64,000 nucleotides of DNA. Source: Dolomedes plantarius (Eukaryota; Arthropoda; Arachnida; Araneae; Dolomedidae). The notes beneath the pieces were generated by a model. That model searched no databases, had not been told where the DNA came from, and saw only the letters and a program-made list of their open reading frames with translations. A program made the position numbers and the translations under genes. Positions 34,060 through 45,213 of this stretch are shown piece by piece. The stretch is taken from positions 99,329,832-99,393,831 of the forward strand of contig OU015495.1 of NCBI GenBank assembly GCA_907164885.2. The letters run 5' to 3'. Every line of letters starts with the position of its first letter. Position 1 is the stretch's first letter.

Positions 34060-35463
34060 TCATATATTGACTTTGAACAATTTGAGCATACGGATGGAAG
34101 GAACGAATTTGACGCATGAACCGCAGTTCTTTTGTAGAGTAAACCTCACCATCATAATAATTTGAAGTACTTCGAGGGACAACTTATTCCGTAATTTATT
34201 TTTAATTACTTTGTATGTCGAAAAAGTACGTTCGACACTTGCGGTTGAAATTGGTAGTGTTATTAGCGCCACTGAAAATTTAGCGATATTTTCAAATCGC
34301 TTTTTCCCCGCAGAATCACAATCTTCAAATACTTCTGAATTTCTGAATAAAATTCAACAGAATTAGCTACATTTGACCACGATTTATTTTGCAATTGATT
34401 CCATTCTGACTCTACATCACTTTTATTGCCGTTTAAGTGAGTTCGATGGAATTTCATAAAAATGCCATTGAGACTGGGTTTCACTTGAGATAATGCAACT
34501 TTAGGGTGAAGATTGGACATCGTTCTCAGAACAGAAAAGTTATCTGGCAATCGTTTTTGAATTTCTTGAGCCAAAGTACACAAAAATTTCTTACATCTCT
34601 CTTTGACATCTAATAATTCTTTCTCCTTGATATTTTGTGCAATAGAATGAAACTCAAAGCCAAAATATATCGCTGATGTATGCATTAGATAGGACTGAAA
34701 ATCGAAATCCACTAATTCGCTGTCACCCAATTTTTGTAGACTAGATGGCACAACGAGTTTTTGAAGCAAGCTTTTGAACATCAGAAATAGGTCTTCGAGC
34801 AATTTAATAGGTTCCACGTGATCGCTTTGGAAAAGTAAATTCAGTTGGGTTATAATTTTTAGTTCAAATTTTTAAAAAAACCAAAAAAGCTTTGAATGGT
34901 AATCTTTTCATAATGTCGTGCAATTGTTCAGCCATATAACAGCTGTCCTTCCGATTTAGCAATTGAAAATAGCAGTTCTAATTCTTCCCACTGATTTAGG
35001 ATTGTGTCTCGGATCGTGCAAGCCAACGAGTCCCACTAAGACCTTGGATTTTTTATTTATTTATTTATTTATTTTGCTTTCCGTTACCATTTATGCTTTC
35101 ATACAGCAACTTATATTTTTCCAACCGTTTAGGGCTGTAAGAAAACCAATTGTGCTTTTTTCGTACTAGAAATTCTAATTGGCGAGGCAATGTCTCTGCT
35201 GCTTTTTCGGCACACAAATGAAGCGAATGACAAACACATTTCATGACGACTACGGTGCTTATCTCGCTTTTAAACAAAGCAGTGACTGAATTATGTTTGC
35301 CAACCATGACATTCGCTCCATCGACGCCGATCCCGACCATGTTTTCAACCCTCAAACCATCTTGTTCTAATTGAACTTTAATGGCACTGTGCACTGTTTT
35401 TGCATCAGCATCGATTATTTTAATTAATCTGTAGAAGGTTGTGATCATTTGTCTTTTCTTCAC
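34060..35463 (-). pseudogene. hAT-A transposase remnant
   Basis: Broken hAT transposase on the minus strand. 35463-35065: VGIGVDGANVMVGKHNSV and VVMKCVCHSLHLCAEKAA (the C-x-C-H-S-L-H-L region of hAT cores). 35064 to about 34820: RWLARSETQS and YMAEQLHDIM with stops. 34817-34263: HVEPIKLLEDL-like helices. 34272-34060: dimerisation domain LPISTASVERTFSTYK. A TTTA microsatellite (35050-35075) has expanded inside the coding region. The BED finger and most of the N-terminus are missing. The group resembles hATs annotated as SCAN-domain or zinc-finger-like host proteins. Confidence 0.85.
35049..35075. repeat. (TTTA)n microsatellite inside hAT-A coding region
   Basis: About six TTTA units disrupting the transposase frame. 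Confidence 0.85.
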
Positions 35464-35759
35464 CGAAAAAAACCGAATTTATCTTTATAATAGTTATATT
35501 CGAACGAAATATGCAGAATTTCCGGAAAGACCACAAAAGAGAAAAACTGAAAAACACAGTAAAAGTAACACAAAACAGTCGCCACTTGCTACAACCCGCG
35601 TGTCGTGATTGCCGCGCAAAATGATAAAATTTGTTTACGGTTGTATTTTGACTGTTTATTTTATTTCGTTTTAATGAGAGAAAATGGCAGTAAACTTGAA
35701 ATTAACCTGATTAAAATTGAACTGAAGAGTTAATTTCTAATATTCTTTTAATGAACTTT

Positions 35760-35940
35760 AAATCTACGCTCCTAAAAACCCCCATAAAAAAAGTCCTCCA
35801 TAGGGAATTCCCCTAAAAAAAGGGAACTTCCAAAAAATGTACCCCCTAGAAAATGCCCCTAAAAAAATGTGCCCGCCCTCAAAATACCCCTAACAAAATG
35901 TGGCCCCTAAAAACACCCCTTTTCATCTAATTTACCCCCA
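35760..35940. repeat. hAT-A right subterminal repeats
   Basis: A run of diverged CCCCTAAAAAAATGT-like units next to the right tip. Similar units, inverted, lie inside the left tip of the short copy. Likely transposase-binding or replication-slippage repeats (inference). Confidence 0.7.
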
Positions 35941-35954
35941 AGTTGGCAACACTG

Positions 35955-37595
35955 CTTGGTATACTGAATGTTGGTGCCTTTTTTTTTTTCCAGGTTAATA
36001 TGCTTTCTAATATCCTTCAATTCAGAGTTGTAAGATATTTTTTTCGTTCTATTATATAGATATTGCTCTTCAGACAAATGTATAGGGAGATAAGATCACA
36101 AGTCACCCCTGTACTGCACAGTCATCTCTATGAATTAAGAGATCCATCAATATAAACAGGGGTTAAATTTTGATTCATTGTGTTATTAACAATTCTTTAA
36201 AAAATGAGTGTATGGTAATATTTTTTAAATAGGTTTGTTTTTATGTAGTAATTTGTACTGTTTATTTATTTATCTTTTCTCTCTTGTACATAATTAATAT
36301 TTGTTGAACTTTAATTGCTTTTTCTTCTTTAGTCATTCAAAGGATAATTTCATTATATTTTATCAATTCTTCAAAAAATGAGTGTGTTGGTAATATTTTT
36401 ATATAAGTTTTAATTTTGTGTATACTGTGTAGTGAATTATACTGATATTTGTCGTTTAACATTTCTTTGGTATATTTAGTTATATACTTAGTTGATATAC
36501 TTAGTTAATTATGATTATACTAAAAATAAAATTAGATATTCAAAATTTTTATAATTATTCAATATTTTAAAAATGGAATAAAATTCAGTTGAAAATAATA
36601 CTACTACTAAGATTACATTATATTATATACATGCATTTATATGCGTGCAGATATCATAAATATTTTAAAGACTTCTGGTTATATTGTTAAAGCTCTTTTT
36701 TTCTTCTCATATGATCATTTATTGCAACCATTTATAGTAAAATGTACTGTATTAACACCCCCCCCCCTGAATGCTTACATAATACTTGAATAACACCTCT
36801 CTAAGATTTGTATGTATGTGTATATATGCACTGAATGGCCGATTTATTATTTCCACCTGACAGTTTTATGTAAATCAGCTATAACATCAAGCTGTTGCTG
36901 CTAGAGGGTCAAGTTTGTACAAAATGAGGTTGGTTGATGATTGTTAAGAGAGTTGAAGCATATTGCTTGTGAAGGAATAGGTAAAAAATATAAATTATTG
37001 GACTCTTGAGTGATGGATGATTGTGGGTGCTAGAAGCAGTGAATATCACTAGAAGTGCTTCGCTTGGGATGTGTTTGAGAACAGCTGTTCATATTTACAT
37101 AGAGTAGACTACCATACAAAAAGCTTTTTCTCTGTGTAAGGTGTGTGACCATTACTGGATGCATGAGTTCTTCTAATTATTTATATAAATTTCCATAAGG
37201 TGCTCAAAATGTACTCTATTGCTGTTGCCTAGAGCGCCTGCCTTTTTTTTCCTGAGCTTGTTCAACAAACCACATATTTCATGGCATTTAAAGTACTCGG
37301 GTCAAAGAAAAGAATAACAGGTAATTTTTAAATATCAGTCAACAAATATTTTTTCATATTTTTTCTATAATTTTTTTTATATGTTATCAGCCTGATTTTG
37401 TAATTGTTCAAAATAAAAATTCTTCCGTTTGTGTGTTTATGTATATGGTTATGTTTCTTGCCTTGTTTTTATGTGTACACGAGACTGGGGTCTGAGACAA
37501 TCGTCAGCCCCAGGTACCTTAGAAACAACAACAGTTCTCAAAATTTATTTTTGTCAAACGGTGGTAGATTGCAAATCACAATTCATTTTCATATA
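35955..37595. other. Unassigned; one possible transposon fragment
   Basis: AT-rich. A GC-richer piece at about 36828-37120 starts CACTGAATGGCCGATTTATT, a motif reminiscent of ends of dispersed DNA transposons, but I could not pair it with a second end. No supported gene. Confidence 0.35.
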
Positions 37596-38003
37596 GGGTA
37601 AACGCACCAGTAATGGGCCGGTTAAGAGAAAAATTGAAGTAAATCTGAATTTTCACAGCTATAGATCAAGCAAACTGGTCCAAATTTTTACCTGCCATTT
37701 TAATAACTGTCTTACATCTGTAGTAGCAATTGGAGCGCACTGGCTGCATTCATAAAAAAATATATATACATAAATAATAACCAACCTGATGCACCTATAA
37801 TGGGACATTATTTTATCCGATGTACCCATAATGGGTAATCAATATTGCCCATCACAACATTAATGGGCCGTCTATTTAATCTGTTGTGGAACAAAAATCA
37901 ATTCTATAATATCATAAAATTGGAAAGAAAAGGAACTAAAAACATGATGTATATTTTAAAACTGGTTTATTCATTTTATAACTACAGTACAACTACACTA
38001 AAT

Positions 38004-38060
38004 ACAGTGGAAGCTCGTTAATTCGAACTCAAAGGCTCTCGGGAAAAAGTTCGAATTATC
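38004..38060. repeat. Single Tigger-like terminal repeat
   Basis: CAGTGGAAGCTCGTTAATTC after a TA, followed by a partly complementary block (TTCGAATTATCCGATG). This is a typical Tigger end about 200 bp beyond the transposase stop. No partner end was found. Confidence 0.6.
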
Positions 38061-38256
38061 CGATGTTAAGAGAAAATATATAACTTTAAAAGTGTATCAC
38101 TGAAGAAGAAAAATCTCCTAGTATGTATAACCCCAGAAAATATATTATACTATGTTATCTAAAATTAACATATTAAAAAGCAATACAGACTTGCCTTAAT
38201 CATAAAATGAAGCAGAAGATATGCAGTTGAAAGTAAACTTTAATTAAAAATACGAA

Positions 38257-38947
38257 TTACACTTTGGGGAAAAACTTTAAAGTGGATGTTTGGTTTTGTT
38301 TATGATGCCTACATTGTTCAGCCAACTTCTCGATCTGAAGTAAACATTTCAATTCATTTTCAGAGGAAGGTTCCATTTGAATAAATGCTTTCAGAGTTTT
38401 AATAGAGTCTATTATGGCTTTGTCCATTATGGCCGCATTAAAAATATCTTTCGGCAGGTAAGTAGAGAAAAGCCCAGGCAGTTTCCTACCGAAATTAGTG
38501 CATACGTCTTCGTTTACATCAGAGCTTTGGCCACATACAGTGTGATAAAAAATATTGTGCCTTGACTTAAATCGAGAAGGCCATCCATCACTGCATTTAA
38601 AAATCTTCAATACCCATTCGACTTGCCAATTCATCAGCCTTCTTCAGCACTAGGGGTCCATTTATCGGAAAATTTCGAGATCTAACATTCTGGAACCATA
38701 GCAGTAGAGCTTTTTCTAGATATTCTTGGGATGCATTTCTCATGTGTTTATTTCCTCTAGCAAATTTTGATTTTCTCATGAATCTAAAATTGACTCCTTG
38801 TTTTTCAAATAAGTTGACAAGATTTTTTTTTTAATTCCATAGTCAGCTTCTAACTTTGTTTTACATTCGCCATTCTCTACTCTCTTTAAAATTTCTACCT
38901 TTCTCTCCAAAATTAGGGTTTTGTGCTTTCCACGCATAGACATCCTG
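38257..38947 (-). pseudogene. Tigger/pogo transposase, DDE core deleted
   Basis: Minus strand from ATG at 38942 or 38936. The N-terminal CENP-B-type helix-turn-helix (LERKVEILKRVENGE, YGIKKKILSTYLKNKE) is followed, after a frameshift, by the second DNA-binding domain (EYLEKALLLWFQNVRS, DELASRMGIEDF, KCSDGWPSRFKSRHNI). The protein then reaches PKDIFNA, where the first catalytic Asp would follow. From there it jumps to the C-terminal tail (IIDSIKTLKAFIQ, then helices ending LKFFPKV). The catalytic core is thus deleted and at least two frameshifts are present. Inactive, but it kept both DNA-binding domains, which could make a binding-only protein if repaired (inference). Confidence 0.8.
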
Positions 38948-39514
38948 AATTTTTACCCTTTCACATCACACACTGAGGAAGAAAAACTAGATCACATTAA
39001 CTTGTCTGCACTGCAGGCATAACTGACGCAGCTTCCTAGAATCTGTAGTAAAGACTGGTTTTTCTGAAATTCTAAGAAAATCGATACAAATATAATCGAT
39101 ACAAATATCGATACAATTCGTGATCCCATAATGGGCCATGCTATTTTGACAATGGAATCTAAGTTTTTTGTCATTTAATCACTGTACAATTTGAATTATA
39201 CATACTATCGTAATGAATAATAGTTTAAGTCAATAAACAGGTATTATAGTACTTAAGTAAAAATATTTTGAAAAATTCACTTACCTTAACAGATTTCTTA
39301 AGCAGACGTTAAAACAAACACAAATTTTCTTCTCTCTAGCGGAATACACCTTAAACTTCGCACAAAGTAAAGGAATGAACTGAAAATCCAATGCTAAGGG
39401 ATCCTCGCAGGTAGTAGCCAATGACCCCCACCCCTTCCACTGCCTAAGGTAACAATAGAACCTTAATTTCTCGACATTTCTAAAGGGTGGCCCATTATAG
39501 GTGCATTTACCCTA

Positions 39515-40380
39515 ATGTTCACGAACTTTTTTCCTCTACTTCTATATGTTAATTTATTCTTTTCTTAATATTCCTTATCACAGCTAAACGATTTTGTCAT
39601 GCACAATCATATTAACCATAATAACATGTTTATATCAATTGTTCATAACATGTTTATATCAATATTTCTGTGGTTATGAAGTATTTTTATTTTACTGTTA
39701 TAGTTCTCTTTATATAAACTGCATATTTTTTATGAATCGTCAAGGTTTAAACCAAATGGAAAATACTTGTTAATTTCTACTGTTTTCTATAAATTGCAGC
39801 ATCTTAATAACATTTCTTTAGCTCCAAAAGCATCTATTATAATTAATGTCTATGCAAGGTTTATTTTGTACTTCATTTAAATAGATAAAAAGTATCTCAC
39901 TAACATAAAAGCCAGATGAATGCTTGTTGAATGCTGCTATGATAAAAGTAAAGCAGTATTTACCGACTCTTTTTTGGCTATGAAGAGTTTTATGAAGATT
40001 TATATATATTTTATAAATTACAATTTTTATCTTTATTTTACTCAAATGTTTATGCTACAGAGTTATGAAAAGGTGATTTTAATATCTTATGTTAAGCTAA
40101 ATGTCTATGTTCATTACTTCTTCGTGATGCAGGAAGAGAAAGCAGTGAAAATTTTCTTTTTATTGGGATGTAGAGATTTGGCCATAATGAGAAAAAGGAC
40201 TTAAAAGTAAAGAATAGATAAGAAACAGATTTTTTTTATCAGAAAATTTTTATTTTTTCTCTTCAAAAATCATATCATTTCTCATCAAAATTAGTTTTTG
40301 TCAGTTAAAAAAAAAAATTACTTTGAACACTTTTTTCACAGTGACTTTTCCTTATAAAGTTGAATAGTTTTTGCCTAATT
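39515..40380. other. Unassigned AT-rich spacer before Gypsy-A2
   Basis: No supported gene or repeat. A short direct repeat ATAACATGTTTATATCAAT occurs at about 39621 and 39646. Confidence 0.5.
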
Positions 40381-40595
40381 TGTAGTGTATTAACTCTAAC
40401 TTCTAACGTCCATGGACAGTTAAATGTGACCGAGAGAGTACGCGGAATACGAGGAGAAAAGTTTCGTTTTGAGTCTGTAACTATGTATCTTGTCAGTGGC
40501 ATGTTGTAAATAGATGTACCATAGAATTTAATTAAATGTATGTGAAAATAGATAAAGAGCATTTCTTAACGCACGCACAACAGTCGGCCACAACA
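40381..40595 (+). repeat. Gypsy-A2 5' LTR
   Basis: 215 bp, TGTAGTGTATTAAC to CACAACA. Roughly 10% different from the A1 LTRs by eye. Confidence 0.93.
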
Positions 40596-40598
40596 GAC

Positions 40599-40616
40599 TG
40601 GCGACGAGGATGGGAT
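40599..40616 (+). promoter_or_regulatory. Gypsy-A2 primer binding site (tRNA-Ser)
   Basis: TGGCGACGAGGATGGGAT, three bases after the LTR. It is the exact complement of the last 18 nt (with CCA) of metazoan tRNA-Ser(GCT) as I know it. Confidence 0.88.
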
Positions 40617-40727
40617 CCGAAGCCTGTTGATTCGGTAAAATCGAAACAGTGTTCTTCCAAAGGATAGGGTAAATACCCGAAGACGGCTCAAGGTAAAAAA
40701 TTGTTTATCTTTTGATCAGAGGAGAAA

Positions 40728-41389
40728 ATGGAGCAGCAAATTGCTGAATTATTGCGTCAGAATGAGGAACTGATTCAAGCTTTTCAAAATAAGGAAAACG
40801 GTTTTCATAATAAAGTTACCGTACAGTTTGAGAACTTCAATGAAGAATATGAAAACTTCGATAGTTTTATTGAACATTTTGAAACATACCTTGATGTGCA
40901 ACAAGTTGCGGTTGATAAAAGGGCTAAAGTTTTTAATTTCATCACTTAGTCCGAAGTTATACCAATCGCTAAAAAATCTGCTGGCTCCTGACATCCCTTC
41001 TGACCAAAGTTTAGAGAAATTAAAAGATGTTCTTAAAAAAACATTTGACTCCTAAACCTTTAATTATCCCTTCCCGCCATAAATTTCTTAATCGTAAACA
41101 GAATGAGGAGGAAAGTATAAATAATTACATAGCGGAATTCAGAGCACTTGCAATAAATTGTGACTATGATAATAATATGTTGAATATTATGTTACGCGAT
41201 GTGTTTGTAAGCGGCTTAAAAGATAAGGCAATTTTAGATAGATTATTTGAAGAGGACAATATTGATCTAGAGAAAACTTTTCAAATTGCGTTAGCTATGG
41301 AAAAAGCATTTAGAGGGGCAAATGGTGTTATGGGTCGTTCTTCTGGAATCAATGTAATAAATGTAGGGGGAAAAATAAACCTTACATGA
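40728..41389 (+). pseudogene. Gypsy-A2 gag (two frameshifts)
   Basis: Same protein as A1 gag from MEQQIAELLRQNEELI to INLT. One extra A near 40935 ends the frame at HFIT-like sequence, and one extra A in the A-run near 41036 shifts it again. Otherwise it is about 95% identical to A1. It ends at the same ATGA overlap (41386-41389). Confidence 0.9.
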
Positions 41390-41826
41390 AAACAAACAAG
41401 AAACAAAATTTTGCGGAAAAGCAGAAGAAAGGTGAGTTTTGTACGCGGTGCACAGGTACAAACCATAATAAACAAAATTGTAAATTTATTTCTAGTAAAT
41501 GCAATTTTTGTTCGAAGATCAGGCATCTCCAAAGGACAGGTTTTTTTTGCAAAGAAAGCTAATTCCACATCTGTGAAACAAAAACAGGTAAATTTAAATG
41601 AGGTTAATCAAAACCAAAGCCAAGTTCCGTTGTATGAATTGAATTCTGATGAATGTACATTACGTGAGGAAAAACCGAAACAATTGAGAATAAAAACTGT
41701 GTAATGGAATTAGATACGGGGGGAACGGTAAGCGTAATGAGTATAAGAAATTTCAGGGCAATTTCAAATAAGAAATTCAACCTACTAATTTAGTTTTTCG
41801 AACGTATAAAGGTGACTCATTGGTAC
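41386..41826 (+). pseudogene. Gypsy-A2 CCHC/protease fragment
   Basis: The first knuckle CTRCTGTNHNKQNC is intact; the second is damaged (KIRHLQ, then a frameshift). The protease motif LDTGGTVSVMS follows at about 41705. The piece stops where Gypsy-C inserted; the missing continuation resumes at 47920. Confidence 0.85.
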
Positions 41827-42899
41827 TGTAACATGTTCCGTGCTTGGTGTGAAAGCCGACACGCTAGGTAGCGTCACACCGGTTATGTATAGTGATAAAC
41901 AGCTTACTAATAAGAACTTGTTACACTGATATCAATTTATTAGGATCAATTTCATACAGCGGAACTTTGCTTTGGTTTTGATTAACCTCATTTAAATTTA
42001 CCTGTTTATAGGGATTCTGGATTAAAATACTTCACGATTAGGTCGTGTTCTGGAACATCAATTTACATTAATAATGTTCGTTGAAGTCTGCGATGCACGT
42101 TAAAGATTGTCCGCTCAGCTGGCTGGATGCTCTATCGCTACGGATCGTGGATCGGGCCTTCAGGCAATAAAGCTCTAATTGCAGAAGTCTCAGTTGCTAG
42201 GAACGGATTCCACTCGTCGGAACAGGCTGGAATGAGGCGAACTCGAACTCCAAACGCAATTTGATCTAATTATCACAGAGTAGTGGACGGCTCGTCCCAC
42301 ACTCACCAAAGAAGCTAGCTGCTTCGAAAATAGGAAAGATCAAGCTTTGATCTCCAAACGACCCTTCTCAGCGAGAAAAAGGTCTTCTTCACGCAGAGGG
42401 CTGAGCCTCCAAAAAATATCAAAGTCACTCAAATTGAATGGAGCTAGGAGATCAGCTATCACTCCTAACTCTGGCTTCTAATCTCTCGTCTCCAATCCGG
42501 CTTTCAAGCTCTCGTCGGCTTATTTAAAAGCTTGATCCCTGGCGGAATTTCTAACAGCCTCCGTCTCTCAAGCTCGATTCGGATAGGCTGGTTCGCCTAA
42601 GCCTTGTGCAAAACGATACTTGTTCTTTATATCGTCATCGCTGGTTGGGTCATTAAGGCGTCTCATAAGGGGGATGGTCTGCCTTTGTTAGTTTTTTGTG
42701 TTATAGTGTCTTCGCTCTAGACATCGGGGTGCCTAACTATTGTAAGTCGCTCCTCGCATGCGAGTCGAAAAGCTGACCCTTTTGTAAGCCACCCCTCGGA
42801 AGGGGAAAACTATTGCATCTTCGCAGTCCGCCGATGGCTTACTCTGTTTCAAGCCGAGGTTAATAAATTTCCTGGGCCATGAGGAGGGGAAATGCCACA
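41827..42899 (-). repeat. Gypsy-C 3' LTR with 68-bp insertion
   Basis: Aligns along its full length with 46915-47919 except for a 68-bp extra piece at 41944-42011. A polypurine tract (minus strand AAAGGGAGGAGGGGC, 42900-42914) precedes it, proving it is the 3' LTR. Confidence 0.93.
41944..42011 (-). other. 68-bp templated insert copied from Gypsy-A
   Basis: Absent from the other LTR. Its reverse complement (GGTAAATTTAAATGAGGTTA, then CAAAACCAAAGC) matches A2 sequence at about 41583-41640 with a few differences. It is an inverted copy of DNA some 350 bp away. Confidence 0.85.
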
Positions 42900-43296
42900 G
42901 CCCCTCCTCCCTTTGAAAAAGATTTTGCGGTTCCTGCAAAATCTGAAATGCAAGAATTAGGTTCAGGGGATTCACTTGTATTCCATCTCTAGAGGCATCC
43001 CTGTCAATTTTAATCAATGCATCAACGTTTGTTACAGACCAACTTTTACATTTACACCATACTTTCCTTAACATTACAATTAATTTATAGTAGAAGAAAT
43101 ATTTTACATTAGCTCAATACCTTGATTTAAAAGACATTAGATTTCATTTATAATTATCTAAAAAACATTTACATTTACAACATTACGTTACTAAAAAGGG
43201 AAAAAAACTTTATCCTAGTACAACTTTTAATTCAAGACAATACACTTATTTACAAATATAATAAGAAAAAAATGTTACAATTCAAGTAATTTTAGC

Positions 43297-45213
43297 TTAT
43301 TCCGCTCTACTGAGACAGTCAGCATGTTTGTTTTGTGATCCTGGTCTATGAACAATTTTGTAGTTAAAAGGTTGCATAGCTAGAGACCACCTCATAAGCC
43401 TATGGTTGTTACCGGCAATATTTTTCAAGAACACTAGCGGATTATGATCCGTTTCTATCGTAAACTGTTGTCAGTCCAAATAATGTCGTAGCCTTTTGAT
43501 TGCGAAAATAATTGCGACGCACTCCTTCTCGGTCGCGCAGTACCGCCGTTCACTGTCTGTAAATTTTCTACTCAAGAACAATATTGGGTGTTCCGAGTTA
43601 TCTGGTCCCCTTTGGGCTAGTATCGCTCCCATTCCTATATCCGACGCATCTGTCTGTAATATGAATTCTTTAGAGAAATCGGGGGCGTATAAGACCGGTT
43701 TCTCTGTTAACTTTTCCTTTAGAGTCTGGAATGTTTTCTCACATTCCTCCGTCCATTCTATTTGTTCTTTTCGATTCTTACCTTTTAAAGCATGAGTTAA
43801 AGGTGCCGCTATCAACGCGTATCCTTTAGTATATCGGGCGAAATACCCGCTCAATCCTAAGAATTTGCGGATTTGAGTTTTTGTTTTGGGCGACGGAAAA
43901 TCTAACACGGCGTTTATTTTTGCCTCGGCAGGCGTCTTACTTCCTTTTCCTATTCGCTGACACGGGTCGCAAGATTTTACGAACATCTCCGCGTCTTTGG
44001 TGCACTGGGGCCAATAATAATAACGTAATAGCTCGTTTTTCGTTCTGAGGACCCCCATATGCCCCCCTAATCCCTCGTGAGTCAAAATTAAGATTCTGGC
44101 TCGGAGACATTTAGGAATGACTAACTGCCTCCGTTCTTTGCCTCTGTGATCCGTGGATCTTCTAAACAACAGCCCTTTTTCAACCAAATATTTGGTTGTG
44201 GTTTTATTTTTAACCCTATTCCAGAGGGGCTCTAGTTCATTACACCTCTCTTGCTCTTTTCGGAAAATTTCTGAGCTTACACCCGCTAAATCCATTTCTG
44301 CGCTCTCTTCTCCCGGGGGCAGTACTAATTCGCTCTCGACCTGGACCGCTCCCTCTTCACTCTGAACAGTTTCGGTTTCAACTCCTACGGCGGGAATTGA
44401 GTTTTCTAGTTTTTCTTCACGACTTACTATGGCTAGCGACCGGTTTCGCGTAACGATGCCGTTCACGGACTGGGGTTCGCTTTTGAGCCTCTCTATGAGT
44501 TCCTGGGTATAATTTCCCATTAAGTAATGGTTCATTCCCACTGACTTTCCTACCACGGCTGCTTTCGTGAGCAGATCCCCATATTTTTCACTCTCTATTC
44601 GCACTCTAGCGACCGGTAAACTCCGCAATTCATTTTCTAAGGCTGTGCGGACCCATACCCTTTCTCCTGTAAAATCTTCGGCTTTTATTAATTTAATAGG
44701 GGCTAAATCAATATTCGTACCACTGTCCCTGAGAATGGTGGTTTCGATACCGTTTATTTTTGCCTTACTTAAGTATGGCTTGAACACTGGTTCAAAGATC
44801 ACCGCGGTAGCTACACTGTTTACACGCTTGGCATTTTGCCTGTGTAATTCGGGGCACTGAGGTCTCAGATGCTCGGTCGACCCACACTGATAACAAGCCG
44901 GGGGCTTATGTTTGTCGAACTCGCGTGTGCGCCAGTTATTCCCACCTGATCCTTGGCTCCTCCAGTTAAAAGAGTTAGACCTTTCCCTGTCTCCCTTTTT
45001 ATCCTCATTTATCTCCTCGGCGATTTTGGGTTTCTCTGCCGCCTTTTTCTCTGGTGGTTTTAAATTAAGGGGTTTTCTAATAGAGCGTCGCGTTGCTTTG
45101 TACTCATCTAATTTATTTACTAAGATGTTAGGGTCCACGATCGCTCCCCAATCATCTAAAAAGTGTTCTCGGATTTCTGCCGGGACGCGTTTTTTAATCT
45201 GGTCTGCAACCAT
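43297..45213 (-). pseudogene. Gypsy-C pol: knuckle, protease, integrase H2C2, RT end, RNase H
   Basis: One frame of 580 codons (45213-43471), then a TGA and further in-frame sequence to TAA at 43299-43297. Numbering from the first Met: gag end, CCHC knuckle C107-C120 (CYQCGSTEHLRPQC), protease-like RDSGTNIDLAP (DSG at 163-165), integrase zinc region H379, H385, C415, C418 (HEGLGGHMGVL; KSCDPCQRI). At about residue 432 it jumps directly into the RT connection (FPSPKTKTQIRKFLGLSGYF) and RNase H (LQTDASDIGMGA; TEKECVAII). After the TGA, TIETDHNPLVF and KHADCLSRAE complete RNase H and pol ends. So integrase precedes RT, and the integrase DDE core plus the RT catalytic palm are deleted in frame. 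Confidence 0.88.

Larger units (their letters stand above)
25959..35954 (-). mobile_element. hAT-A long copy, interrupted by Gypsy-A1 and hAT-B1
   Basis: The left tip CAGTGTTGCCAACC at 25959 and the right tip (reverse complement CAGTGTTGCCAACTTGG) ending at 35954 enclose a broken hAT transposase on the minus strand. Removing Gypsy-A1 (4.7 kb) and hAT-B1 (2.7 kb) leaves about 2.5 kb. The left end holds a twice-repeated GCGCCATCTCGAAATCC and the right end a run of CCCCTAAAA-type repeats. The 8-bp flanks (CTCCGGAC and CTTGGTAT) do not match, so a clean insertion is not proven. An inverted repeat of about 40 bp (31063-31102 and 34031-34071, sharing GGCAAAG and TGTAAGTCA) lies inside, around hAT-B1. 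Confidence 0.75.
37596..39512. mobile_element. pogo/mariner-like element with ATAATGGG repeats
   Basis: 1917 bp between TA dinucleotides (37594-37595, 39513-39514). Inverted ends GGGTAAACGCACCAGTAAT and, reverse-complemented, GGGTAAATGCACCTATAAT. The motif TAATGGG(CC) recurs inside both ends (37611, 37796, 37827, 37862, 39123). It contains a deleted Tigger-type transposase and a single Tigger-like end at 38004, so it may be a composite. Confidence 0.75.

Noticed and set aside
25959..35954. Clean hAT-A insertion with an 8-bp target duplication
   Set aside because: The flanks CTCCGGAC and CTTGGTAT do not match, so I claim only the shared tips and the order, not a simple insertion.
42733..43074. 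113-residue ORF spanning the Gypsy-C polypurine tract and LTR edge
   Set aside because: It crosses the LTR border and has no known domain; pol has already ended at 43297.
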